Positions 1 through 7,636 of a stretch of 51,647 nt of DNA are shown here, piece by piece. A program made the translations under genes and the position numbers. Below the pieces are notes generated by a model. It did no database searches, was not told the origin of the DNA, and saw nothing but the letters and a program-made list of their open reading frames with translations. The first letter of the stretch is position 1; each line of letters starts with the position of its first letter. Source of the stretch: CAVLCC01 sp963624975 (GTDB lineage: Bacteria; Actinomycetota; Coriobacteriia; Coriobacteriales; CADBOM01); assembly GCA_963624975.1 (NCBI GenBank), contig CAVFRF010000051.1:1-51647 (forward strand), in the 5' to 3' direction.

Positions 1-9
1 CACCAGCTG

Positions 10-118
10 AGGCGAAACCGCAATCGCTGTCCACCCAGCGGCCGCGAGCACAGGCGAAACCGCAATCGTTGTCCAACCAACAGCCACAGACGCAGGCGAA
101 ACCGCAATTGCTGTCCAC
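10..118. repeat. 42-bp-period tandem repeat, three copies
   Basis: Three near-identical 25-nt units start at 10, 52 and 94. Their shared core is GGCGAAACCGCAAT followed by a GTCC block, and the spacing is exactly 42 nt. Because 42 is a multiple of three, several reading frames stay open through the array on both strands, for example a 14-residue AKPQSLS-type repeat on plus and a GQRLRFRL-type repeat on minus. No frame has a convincing start or codon bias, and the array runs to the window edge. I read it as an intergenic or decayed repeat rather than a gene, but the missing left flank prevents certainty. Confidence 0.75.
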
Positions 119-163
119 GAGATGCCCTAATGAGAGGACACCCCCGACAGCAAAGGACGCCGT

Positions 164-352
164 TCATCGCAGGCAGATCGTCGTGTACGGCGGGATGCAG
201 ACAATGCCCTCCTTAACAACCAGATTGCGCGGATGGATGATGTAGCATTCCCCAATCCGTCTGCGATACTTTTCCTGGAACTTGAGCAGCGATCGCGTCG
301 AATACCGCGCCCCGGACTTCACCCCTATCGGGCAAAATCTGACAATGCGCAA
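164..352 (-). pseudogene. C-terminal remnant of a DUF4143 (AAA_14-type) ATPase
   Basis: About 60 residues resemble the extreme C-terminus of DUF4143 proteins, which are AAA ATPases with a PD-(D/E)XK-like tail. The matching features are a P-I-x-VKSG motif, then SLLKF-x-EKY, an IIHP-x-NL segment and a final PPY-x-T-x-CL. Intact family members are about 380-450 residues; the ATPase core is absent here. The usual Glu before VKSG is Gly. Upstream in the same frame the sequence is not ATPase but a repeated LRIVR/LRIVK peptide made by the 33-nt repeat. There is no ATG start. The role of the family is poorly understood, and this copy is almost certainly non-functional. Confidence 0.6.
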
Positions 353-422
353 GTGTAAAATGCCGTGAATTCTGACGATGCGCAGGTTTGAAAGCCGGCG
401 AACTTTGACAATACGCAGATTT
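339..422. repeat. 32-33-nt-period degenerate tandem repeat
   Basis: Three units start at 339, 371 and 404, with plus-strand core TCTGACAATGCGCA (variants TCTGACGATGCGCA and TTTGACAATACGCA). Read on minus, the unit encodes repeated LRIVR/LRIVK peptides in frame with the DUF4143 remnant. It lies at the point where the ATPase homology stops, so it may mark the recombination or deletion junction. Confidence 0.65.
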
Positions 423-448
423 GAGGGGCATCTGAAGATTTCTAGGGC

Positions 449-481
449 AAATAAAATGGGCGGTAGTCGCCGCTACCGCCC
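449..481 (-). terminator. Rho-independent terminator, downstream of leuA
   Basis: A perfect 9-bp stem (458-466 with 473-481) has a 6-nt loop. On the minus strand it is followed by a T-rich stretch (CATTTTATTT). It lies about 300 nt past the leuA stop codon and is the first plausible terminator for the leftward transcript. Confidence 0.65.
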
Positions 482-616
482 ATCACCAAAAACCTGCGCA
501 GCCCGTCCTGGAGTTGAAGCTCTCGGGCCCGCCGACACACCCATTGTTGATTCGCGTACTTCCGCATGTCAGCAACGACATCGCAGGGTGCCACGCACTC
601 GCCGCGTCGCGCCCAC

Positions 617-761
617 GAGCCACACCGCACACGCCGCTCTCGCGGTGCCGCGCACCCGCGCCCACGAGACATGCCCGCAAGTCGCAACTCACCCGCGCCC
701 GCAAGCCGCGCTCGCCGCGCGCCCGCACCTGCGAGCCACACCGCGCCCGCCGCGCTCGCGG
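617..761. repeat. GC-rich degenerate direct repeats downstream of leuA
   Basis: The 482-776 interval has no gene I can support. It is very C-rich, and two 29-nt stretches (617-645 and 733-761) match at 26 of 29 positions around a GAGCCACACCGC core. Further CGCGCCC-type fragments lie between them. Long open frames here are a by-product of the high GC content. Confidence 0.5.
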
Positions 762-776
762 CATCGCGGCAACCTG

Positions 777-2312
777 CTACTTGCCGGCCTTCTCCTCGCG
801 CACGCTGAACATGTGGTTGAGCGCGTTGAGATACGCCTTGGCCGACGACACGATGATGTCGCCATCGGCACCGCGACCCGAGAAGATCTTGCCCTCCGGG
901 TCCTTGATGCGAATCGTGACCTCGCCCAGCGCGTCGATGCCGCGCGTTACTGCCTGCACCGAGAACTCGGTGAGGTCGTTCTCCTCGCCGATGATCTTGT
1001 TCACGGCCTTGTACACCGCGTCGATCGGGCCGGTGCCGTAGGCCACATCGGTGGTCTCGGTGCCATCGGACTTCACCAGCGTGATCGTGGCGGTGGCGAT
1101 CAGCGGAGCACCGCACGAAATCTGCACGGCCTTGAGCGTGTAGAGAGCCTGCCAGGTGCGGTTGTGCTCGCCGACCAGCGCCTCGAGGTCCTCGTCGTAG
1201 ACTTCCTTCTTCTTGTCGGCCACGTTGAGGAATTCGGCGTAGATCCTGTCGAGGTCCTCGCCCTCGTACTCGTAGCCCAGCGCCTTGAGCCTCTCGTGCA
1301 GAGCGGCGCGTCCCGAACGGGCGGAAAGGATGATCGAGCTTCCGCCCGCTCCCACGTCGGCCGGGTCGATGATCTCGTAGGTCGAGCGCTCCTTGATCAC
1401 GCCGTCCTGGTGAATACCCGACGAATGCGCGAACGCGTTGGCTCCCACGATCGCCTTGTTGGGCTGCACGTTGATGCCGGTGATCGACGACACCAGCCTG
1501 CTCGCGCGCGTAAGCTCGGTGGTCACGATGTCGGTCTGCGCGTCCAGCTCGTCGCCGTGCATCTTGATGGCCATCACCACCTCTTCCATGGCGGTGTTGC
1601 CGGCACGCTCGCCCAGGCCGTTGATCGTGCACTCCACCTGAGTGGCACCGTTGGCCACGCCCTGCAGGGCAAGCGCGGTGGCCATTCCCAGATCGTTGTG
1701 GCAGTGCACCGAAACGCACGCGTCCTCGATGCCGTCCACATGCTCCATGAGGTACTTGATGCGACGGCCGAACTCGTCGGGCATCGAGTACCCGGTGGTG
1801 TCGGGAATGTTGACCACGGTGGCGCCCGCCTTGATCACCGCTTGGATGATGCGAGCCAGAAACTCGTACTCCGAGCGCCCGGCGTCCTCGGCGTAGAACT
1901 CGACATCGTCCACGTACTTGCGCGCGTACTTCACCGCGGCAACGCCGCGCTCGATGGCCTCTTCCTCGGTGATGTGGAGCTTGTCGCGCAGGTGGTTGGG
2001 CGACACGCCCAGGCCGGTGTGGATGCGCGGACGCGGGCAGCCCTCGAGAGCCTCCGCCGCGCAGTCGATGTCTTTCTCGATGGCGCGGGTAAGGCCGCAA
2101 ACCGTGGCCTTGTCGCCCACCAGCTTGGCGATGGCCTGCACCGACTTGAAGTCGCCGGGGCTGGAAATGGGGAAGCCCGCCTCGATCACATCGATGTTAA
2201 GTCGTAGCAGCTGGCTCGTGATCCTAAGCTTTTCGTCTGAATTCATGGACGCGCCGGGCGACTGCTCGCCGTCGCGCAACGTGGTGTCGAAGATGTTGAT
2301 CTTGCGTCCCAT
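777..2312 (-). CDS. leuA: 2-isopropylmalate synthase
   Basis: Condenses acetyl-CoA with 2-oxoisovalerate in the first committed step of leucine synthesis; cytosolic. The 511 residues match the usual length. Visible features are the DTTLRDGEQSPG motif (about 9-20), the HCHND metal site (203-207), GLGERAGN (232-239), and a C-terminal regulatory domain from about residue 385 with the GTGP and RGIDALGE segments that bind leucine in this family. The ATG has an AGGAGG ribosome site 9 nt upstream. The rest of the leucine or isoleucine pathway is not in the window. I see no T-box or leader peptide upstream, only a TATGAT-like box near 2417-2422 and a small CCGGCA/TGCCGG inverted repeat at 2442-2460. 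Homocitrate or citramalate synthase is the main alternative, but LeuA fits best. Confidence 0.95.
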   Translation of the reverse strand: MGRKINIFDTTLRDGEQSPGASMNSDEKLRITSQLLRLNIDVIEAGFPISSPGDFKSVQAIAKLVGDKATVCGLTRAIEKDIDCAAEALEGCPRPRIHTGLGVSPNHLRDKLHITEEEAIERGVAAVKYARKYVDDVEFYAEDAGRSEYEFLARIIQAVIKAGATVVNIPDTTGYSMPDEFGRRIKYLMEHVDGIEDACVSVHCHNDLGMATALALQGVANGATQVECTINGLGERAGNTAMEEVVMAIKMHGDELDAQTDIVTTELTRASRLVSSITGINVQPNKAIVGANAFAHSSGIHQDGVIKERSTYEIIDPADVGAGGSSIILSARSGRAALHERLKALGYEYEGEDLDRIYAEFLNVADKKKEVYDEDLEALVGEHNRTWQALYTLKAVQISCGAPLIATATITLVKSDGTETTDVAYGTGPIDAVYKAVNKIIGEENDLTEFSVQAVTRGIDALGEVTIRIKDPEGKIFSGRGADGDIIVSSAKAYLNALNHMFSVREEKAGK

Positions 2313-2529
2313 GACCTGCTGCCTCCTATCGATGTTCGTGTTCTAAAGGTGTTGAGAAACTTGGGAGCCGCCCGCCGCATTCGCGCCGCCCGCCGCGCCC
2401 GGTTCCATAGCTCACTATCATATGCCACGCGCACGGCCCCGCCGGCATCCAATCTGCCGGATAGCCTGCCCGTCGCCGCTCCGCGCCGCGCCGCCGACCG
2501 CGCCGCCGACCGCGCCGCAGCCCGCAGCC

Positions 2530-3912
2530 CTACTCGACGCTCTTCTCGACGCGCGCCACCAGCGCACGCGACAGCGGCACCGACGCCAGCAGCGTGATGC
2601 CCATCACCACCGACGCCGCGATCACCATGATCCACACCGGTATGAACGTGAGGAACTTGTCGAACATGATGCCCGACACCACGCTGCCCAGCGCCGCGCC
2701 GAACAGCTCGAACGCCGTAACGATGCCGGTGATCGTGCCCAGATCCTGCGTGCCGTACTCCTTGACCACCATCACAGGCGGCGCAACCGTGCCCATGCAG
2801 GTCGCGAATCCGAAGAACAGGCAAGCCAAGATCGGCCCGAAGTCGGTGGTGGGAAAGCACAGCGCGATGCCGGCGAACACCGAGGTGAGGGCGCCCAGGA
2901 TCGTGCCCACGCGCAGACCCCAGCGGTCGTAGATGGCGCCGAGCGAGATCTTGGCCACGATCACCACGGCCAGGTAGAACGACCACACCGAGCCGGCCCA
3001 CATGGTGGAGTGCCCGCCGGTCACCACCTCGACGCCCTGCACCGTTACCGAAGTCATGTTGGAGATGGAGTTGGTGATCACGCAGCCGTTGGTAATGCCC
3101 ATCGCCACGAATCCCACGACCAGCAGCCAGAACGCCGCGCTCTTGCGCACACGCTTCCAGCCCAGCGCCACGGTCACGTCGTCGCCCGAAGCATGCGCGG
3201 CCTGCTCGCTCTCGCCCGTCGCGTCGCCCTCGCCCTCTCCATAGGGCAGCAGGCCTCTGTCCTGCGGGTGGGAGCTGAACGCGATGAGCACCAGCGGCAG
3301 CGCCACGACCACGCTCACCACCGCAAGCATCACGAAGGCCGGCCTCCATCCGCTGGCCTCGATGATCGCGCTCGTTGCAGGCGAGAGCACGATGCCGCCC
3401 ACGCCCGAGCCGGCCAGCGCGATCGACACCGCCAGCCCTCGCTTGGCCGTGAACCAGTTGGCGATCACCACCGACACCAGCAGTCTGGTGCCGGCGACCA
3501 CCACCATGCCGGCGATCACGCACAGCAGGTAGAACTGCCACACCGCCGTGATGGCGGACAGCCCCAGCAGCGCCACGGCGCTCGTGGCCACCGTCACGAT
3601 GCCCAGCACGCGAGCCGAGCATTTGTCGGTGAGCTTGCCGATCACCACCGATGCCAGCATAGCCACCACCGTGCATAGCGACACGCCGGTGTTGAACTGC
3701 CCCACCGTGATGCCCAGTTCCTCGACGATATGCGACTGGAACAGCGGGATGCAGTTCACGAAGATCGTGTAGCACGTGGCCATGATGAGCAGACCGCCAA
3801 TCACGATCCACCATCCGAAGAAGAACTTGCCGCCGTTGCCGCCCTTGCCGCCGTCGCGCCCCGCGCCTGCAGCGCCCGCGCCCGCGGTCGCCGCGCCCTT
3901 TGCCTTGCCCAT
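2530..3912 (-). CDS. Major facilitator superfamily transporter (OFA-like)
   Basis: A 460-residue integral membrane protein with about twelve hydrophobic helices. A flexible Gly/Ala-rich cytoplasmic N-terminus (about 1-28) precedes the FFFGWWIVIGG segment that commonly starts the first helix of oxalate:formate-antiporter-like (OFA) carriers. A long central loop rich in Gly, Glu and Asp (about 225-245) separates the two six-helix halves. The ATG is 4 nt from the stop of the upstream M20 peptidase gene, so the two are probably co-transcribed and translationally coupled. The substrate cannot be read from sequence; a monocarboxylate or peptide-derived acid is a guess from family and neighbour. Confidence 0.85.
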   Translation of the reverse strand: MGKAKGAATAGAGAAGAGRDGGKGGNGGKFFFGWWIVIGGLLIMATCYTIFVNCIPLFQSHIVEELGITVGQFNTGVSLCTVVAMLASVVIGKLTDKCSARVLGIVTVATSAVALLGLSAITAVWQFYLLCVIAGMVVVAGTRLLVSVVIANWFTAKRGLAVSIALAGSGVGGIVLSPATSAIIEASGWRPAFVMLAVVSVVVALPLVLIAFSSHPQDRGLLPYGEGEGDATGESEQAAHASGDDVTVALGWKRVRKSAAFWLLVVGFVAMGITNGCVITNSISNMTSVTVQGVEVVTGGHSTMWAGSVWSFYLAVVIVAKISLGAIYDRWGLRVGTILGALTSVFAGIALCFPTTDFGPILACLFFGFATCMGTVAPPVMVVKEYGTQDLGTITGIVTAFELFGAALGSVVSGIMFDKFLTFIPVWIMVIAASVVMGITLLASVPLSRALVARVEKSVE

Positions 3913-3916
3913 ATAT

Positions 3917-5368
3917 CTACTCTCCTAGCATTCCGATATTGCGGATGAACTCCATGTAAAACCCAACGCCGTGTTTGAAGGCGTCTACGTCGATGTTCTC
4001 GTCTTGCCCGTGGATGCGCGAGCGCTGGTCGCCCTTGAACAGGAAACCCGCGAACCTGTACGTGCGCGGGCAGATGCGCGCGAAGTGACGCGCATCCGAG
4101 CAGCTCGACTGCACATAGGGCGCGATGCCCGCCTCGGGGTACGCGCAGTTCACGATGCGCCTGATGTAGTCGAAGGCCGGGTCGCCGTCGAAGGGCGACA
4201 CGGGCGACGGCTCGCTCACCTCGAACAGCCTGTACTCGGTGGCATCGTCGAACTGCGCCTCGATGCGCTCGAGAGCTTGCGCGACCGTCTCGCCCGGGTC
4301 GACACGCACGTTCACCGTGGCGGCTGCCTGCTTGGGAATCACGTTGTGGGCCTTGCTGCCCTCGAGCTGCGTGAGCGCGTAGGTCGTGCGCACCATGGCC
4401 GCGGTCTCAGAACCGCCCTTCATGATCTTGAGCACGATGGGCCGAAACAGCCACATGTTGCCGAACACCAGGCGCAGCCCGAAGCTCCCACGCGCGGCCA
4501 GCTCTTTGAGCATGGCCTCCACCGGAGCCGAGAGCTTGGCCTTGGGCGGGTTCTTCTGAATCGCCTCGAGGCCCGACACCAGCTTTGCCGTGGCATCGCC
4601 CAGCGACGGGGTAGACGCGTGCCCGCCCTCGGCATGCGTGGCCAGCGCGCAGTTGAAGATTCCCTTCTCCGAAACGCCGACTGCGGCAAACTGCCCCTTC
4701 ACCCCCAGCGGGGCGTTGTCGATCACGGCGCCGCCCTCGTCGAGCACCATGTAGGGCACTCGCCCGCGGCTCTCCAGCAGCTCGCACATGTGCGGCGTGG
4801 TGTCGCCTCCGTCTTCCTCGGTGTTGGTGGAAAAGAGGTAGATGTCGCGCGGAGGCACGAACCCCTCGGCCATGAGCTTGCTGGCCGATTCCAGCAGAGC
4901 CGCCCAGATGCACTTGGTGTCCAGAGCGCCGCGCGCGTAGATGCGGCCGTCGTCGATTTCGGCCGCAAACGGATCGTGCGTCCAGCCCTCGGGATTGGCC
5001 TCGACCACGTCGTGATGCGCCATGAGCACGATGGGTGCCAGCTCGCGGTTCTTGCCCCTCCACAGGAGCGAGATGCCGTAGTCGTCCACCAGCTCCAGCT
5101 CGCACGTGTCGAACACCAGCGGGTAGAGCCTGCGCAGCGTGGGCACGAAGTCGTCGAACGCGCTGCGGTCGGCATCGCGGTTGTGGAGGTCCCACACCGT
5201 GGGAATGCGCAGCATCTCGCGGAAGCGTTCCACCGAATCGTCGTCGCCGCACTCCGTGGTAGGGGGCAGAGGCGACTCCACCTGCGTGGGCTTGAGCCTG
5301 CAGGCCCCCACCAGCAGCACCGCCGCAAGCACCGCGACCACCGCGAGTATCACCACCAGAATAATCAT
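3917..5368 (-). CDS. M20 family metallopeptidase, membrane-anchored
   Basis: A di-zinc M20 exopeptidase resembling carboxypeptidase S / dipeptidase-like members. The 483 residues start with a single hydrophobic segment (2-22) that looks like a signal anchor, with Cys at about 23. Metal and catalytic motifs follow: AHHDVVEANP (H118, D120), the GALDTK motif (D150), TEEDGG (about 183-188) and an HGQDEN motif near the C-terminus. I chose the start at 5368 because AAAGGTG lies upstream of it and the membrane segment begins there; an in-frame start 69 nt earlier adds only unlikely sequence. It sits just upstream of the MFS gene, suggesting peptide cleavage linked to uptake or export. A TAGAAT box at 5500-5505 could be its -10 element. 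Confidence 0.88.
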   Translation of the reverse strand: MIILVVILAVVAVLAAVLLVGACRLKPTQVESPLPPTTECGDDDSVERFREMLRIPTVWDLHNRDADRSAFDDFVPTLRRLYPLVFDTCELELVDDYGISLLWRGKNRELAPIVLMAHHDVVEANPEGWTHDPFAAEIDDGRIYARGALDTKCIWAALLESASKLMAEGFVPPRDIYLFSTNTEEDGGDTTPHMCELLESRGRVPYMVLDEGGAVIDNAPLGVKGQFAAVGVSEKGIFNCALATHAEGGHASTPSLGDATAKLVSGLEAIQKNPPKAKLSAPVEAMLKELAARGSFGLRLVFGNMWLFRPIVLKIMKGGSETAAMVRTTYALTQLEGSKAHNVIPKQAAATVNVRVDPGETVAQALERIEAQFDDATEYRLFEVSEPSPVSPFDGDPAFDYIRRIVNCAYPEAGIAPYVQSSCSDARHFARICPRTYRFAGFLFKGDQRSRIHGQDENIDVDAFKHGVGFYMEFIRNIGMLGE

Positions 5369-5671
5369 CAGCCATGCACCTTTCGTTGTATTTCGCGCTG
5401 CCGATCGGAGCGAGTCGTCGGCCCGGCCAGCGAGCATATCTCGCTTGCCGGGCTCGTTCGCGCCGCTGCGCCAGCCCGCGTGGTATTTTCACCCGTTGCA
5501 TTCTACCGCGACTCAGCCGCGTCCGTCTGTTCGCATTTCCGTGCAGCATCCGGCTTCTCAATTTGCAGCGATTTCGTGCGCAAGAGTCGCCTCATCTCCG
5601 CAAAACGCCACAGCGTTTCCGGGTATCCCCGGACTGCGGCAGCAGTCGCGCAAGCGGCGGCGCACTTATGG

Positions 5672-5677
5672 TACAAT
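5672..5677 (+). promoter_or_regulatory. Likely -10 element for tRNA-Gly
   Basis: TACAAT lies about 65 nt before the mature tRNA 5' end. No good -35 hexamer is seen at the expected spacing, so the call rests on the -10 alone. Confidence 0.4.
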
Positions 5678-5741
5678 CGTTTGCGTTCTGCACGCGATGC
5701 GGGGCAGGCACGCCGCCGCAAGCCGGCGTGCACCAACACAA

Positions 5742-5816
5742 GCGGGTGTTGCCAAGTGGTAAGGCCCCAGCTTCCCAAGCTGGTATTCGCGGGTTCGAAT
5801 CCCGTCACCCGCTCCA
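5742..5816 (+). tRNA. tRNA-Gly (CCC)
   Basis: A complete cloverleaf. The acceptor stem GCGGGTG pairs with CACCCGC, the anticodon stem CCAGC/GCTGG encloses loop TTCCCAA (anticodon CCC at 5774-5776), and the T arm contains GGTTCGAATCC. The 3' CCA is encoded (5814-5816). A strong terminator follows 15 nt later, so it is transcribed alone. Confidence 0.95.
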
Positions 5817-5830
5817 TCCGCAAACACGAA

Positions 5831-5853
5831 CGCCGCCCCAGGGCGGCGTTTTT
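5831..5853 (+). terminator. Rho-independent terminator of tRNA-Gly
   Basis: CGCCGCC pairs with GGCGGCG across a CCAG loop and is followed by a run of T. It lies directly after the tRNA and just before the 3' end of the opposing toxin gene. Confidence 0.85.
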
Positions 5854-5860
5854 GCGTTCA

Positions 5861-6139
5861 TCACTCGTTGAACAATTCGCTGTGACTTCCAGTCCGAGTC
5901 GCCGTTAACACGAGTCGCTCGTTGTCGATTCTGTAGATCAACAGCCAATCCGGTTCGATATGACATTCTCTATGGTTCCCATAAGCACCCAGCAGGGCGT
6001 GGTCGCGCATCCTTTCCGGAAGCGCCTTGCCCTCGAGAAGAAGCTGAAAGACCTCCTTGAGCTTGTCAAGATCGCGGCCCTGTTTCCGAATTCGCTTGAA
6101 ATCCTTCTTGAACTTCGCAGTGTATTCCAGCTTGAGCAT
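5861..6139 (-). CDS. yafQ: YafQ-family mRNA interferase toxin
   Basis: A 92-residue RelE-superfamily toxin of the YafQ branch, expected to cut mRNA on the ribosome until its antitoxin binds it. Family features are the KFKKDFKR N-terminus, a basic RKQGRD segment, the L-x-G-x-Y-G-x-HRECHI-x-PDW-L-IY-RI core, and a C-terminal TRTGSHSELF where the His (about 87) corresponds to the catalytic His of YafQ. It starts 3 nt after the antitoxin stop, the normal order for DinJ/YafQ modules. It appears intact. Confidence 0.9.
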   Translation of the reverse strand: MLKLEYTAKFKKDFKRIRKQGRDLDKLKEVFQLLLEGKALPERMRDHALLGAYGNHRECHIEPDWLLIYRIDNERLVLTATRTGSHSELFNE

Positions 6140-6142
6140 CGG

Positions 6143-6427
6143 CTAGTCTTCCTCTAGCGCGGCGAACATATCGTCTACGGTTTCGAAAGGACCGGACAGG
6201 TTGTTGCCGGATTCCGCATCGGCCATAGCCGCAAGGGTTTCGTCAGAAAAACCATACGGGTTGGACGGATCGAAAGGAAATCCACCGCGCCTGTTGAAAG
6301 CAGAGACGAACATCCTGATGGCGTTGCTAGGCGTTGTGCCTATCGACTCGCAAGTGGCTATGAATGTTTCTTTCTCATTGAGCTTGAGCTTTGCCGAAAT
6401 AGGCTCCATCATTGCTTGCGTTGGCAT
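6143..6427 (-). CDS. dinJ: DinJ/RelB-family antitoxin
   Basis: A 94-residue antitoxin with an N-terminal ribbon-helix-helix region (about residues 8-50, including ISAKLKLNEKE and the GTTPSNAIRMF segment) and a C-terminal acidic tail that should wrap the toxin. It would both neutralise YafQ and repress the operon. A GGGAGGGG ribosome site precedes the ATG. A later in-frame ATG (residue 6 or 7) is possible, but the ribosome site favours the first. A 9-bp inverted repeat just upstream is its probable operator. Confidence 0.88.
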   Translation of the reverse strand: MPTQAMMEPISAKLKLNEKETFIATCESIGTTPSNAIRMFVSAFNRRGGFPFDPSNPYGFSDETLAAMADAESGNNLSGPFETVDDMFAALEED

Positions 6428-6445
6428 TTTGCCCCTCCCCGAATA

Positions 6446-6472
6446 GGTATGCTTGATTTTACCAAGTATACC
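6446..6472 (-). promoter_or_regulatory. Palindromic operator of the dinJ-yafQ operon
   Basis: Arms GGTATGCTT (6446-6454) and AAGTATACC (6464-6472) are inverted with one mismatch. On minus, TGGTATACT, an extended -10-like box, falls within one arm, so repressor binding would block RNA polymerase. This is the usual design for RHH antitoxin autoregulation. Confidence 0.6.
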
Positions 6473-6502
6473 ATGTTTTCGGAGACGCTCCCTTTCGCCA
6501 AC

Positions 6503-7414
6503 CTACACCTCGGGCAGGCCCTTTGCTCGCAGGACCGCGTTGGCGAACTCCACCCAGCCGTCGCAGCACTTCTGCGTGGTCACGAACTTGTGCGCGTTCA
6601 CGAGCGAATTCGATGCCGACACGTTGCGCTCCTGACGCAGGCCGTTGATCATCATCACGAACGAGCCGGTGTGCTCGCCCATCTCTATGTCGCCATGGCC
6701 GTCGCCGATCGACACGCACTCGCCCGGCTCGAAGCCGCGCTGCTCCATGTCGTCGCGCACGGCCTTGGCCTTCGACGTGCCCGCCGGCACGATGTGATAT
6801 CCGTGGATGTCGGGGCAGTCCACAAGCGTGGTGTGCTTGGGGGTAAAGATCATGCCGTTGTCCTCGAATTCCAGGTTGTATCCGCGCGACTTGAGAAACG
6901 TCTCCGCCTCGTCGGGGTCGATGTCGCCGCGAATCGCATGGGTCACGTCGCGGTTGAGACAGCGCGGGTAGTTGTACTCGACCTTGCCCTTGTAGTGCTC
7001 GAACAGCTCCTCCACCGCGCCGCTGGCCGCGATGGCATCGTAGGGCGTGGCGTACTTCTCGGCATCGTACTCGAAGCTGCCGGTATCGTAGGCGATGTTG
7101 AGGTTGCCCGTGCAACGCTCCTGCTTGGTGCAGCCCATCTCGCCGATGATGGCGGTGGCATCGAGCAGCCGGATGAACTCGTTGCACTGCACGCGGCTGC
7201 GGCCCGTGACCACTATGAGCTTCACACCCGCGCGACGCAGCGCCACCACGGCCTCGCAAACGCGGAACGAGGGAGCGCCCTCGAAGTTGGTGAGCAGACG
7301 GCCGGCAGGTGCCAGCAGCGTGCCGTCGAGATCGGTGTACACGGTGGTGAGGTCCGCGAAGGCCTCCCTCTCGTTTTCGGGTGAAGAAGCCAAGGGTACT
7401 AGAGATGCTGTCAT
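6503..7414 (-). CDS. HAD-superfamily hydrolase (type IIB-like)
   Basis: A 303-residue cytosolic haloacid-dehalogenase phosphatase. Motif I is YTDLDGTLL (Asp nucleophile, about 26-34), motif II is VVTGRS, and motif IV is IGDGHGDIEMGE, with a mid-sequence cap as in the Cof/mannosyl-3-phosphoglycerate-phosphatase group. The substrate cannot be inferred; sugar phosphates are typical. The ATG has GGGAG upstream. It lies downstream of the first protease gene but is separated from it by a strong hairpin, so it is probably an independent unit. Confidence 0.82.
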   Translation of the reverse strand: MTASLVPLASSPENEREAFADLTTVYTDLDGTLLAPAGRLLTNFEGAPSFRVCEAVVALRRAGVKLIVVTGRSRVQCNEFIRLLDATAIIGEMGCTKQERCTGNLNIAYDTGSFEYDAEKYATPYDAIAASGAVEELFEHYKGKVEYNYPRCLNRDVTHAIRGDIDPDEAETFLKSRGYNLEFEDNGMIFTPKHTTLVDCPDIHGYHIVPAGTSKAKAVRDDMEQRGFEPGECVSIGDGHGDIEMGEHTGSFVMMINGLRQERNVSASNSLVNAHKFVTTQKCCDGWVEFANAVLRAKGLPEV

Positions 7415-7500
7415 TGCCGCGCTCCCATCGCGATTCTGCCATGCCGACGCCCTCGCCGCACCCAGCGCGGCAAGAGCGTCGCGAATTCCTCCGAATATGA

Positions 7501-7537
7501 TAACCCCTGGGCACCGGCTCTTGGAACCCAGGGGTTA
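7501..7537 (-). terminator. Long hairpin after the first C1 protease gene
   Basis: TAACCCCTGGG (7501-7511) pairs perfectly with CCCAGGGGTTA (7527-7537), an 11-bp stem with a 15-nt loop. No T run follows on minus, so it may act as a mRNA 3' stabiliser or a weak terminator. It occupies the same position as the strong terminator after the second protease gene. Confidence 0.5.
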
Positions 7538-7636
7538 GCGGCTGAGAACCGTTGCGGCCCCCACAACTCCGAGCTGTGCCGCCCGCCTCACGACGACCGC
7601 GCAGCCCGGTGTCTCCTATCTCGCTGTCTAGCGGTG

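Noticed and set aside
10..118. Possible CRISPR array
   Set aside because: There are only three units with 17-nt spacers that are not unique, phage-like sequences, and no cas genes.
5503..5823. Minus-strand ORF across tRNA-Gly
   Set aside because: Its first residues (ERVTGFEPANTSLGSWGLTT) are the familiar spurious translation of tRNA antisense, not a protein.
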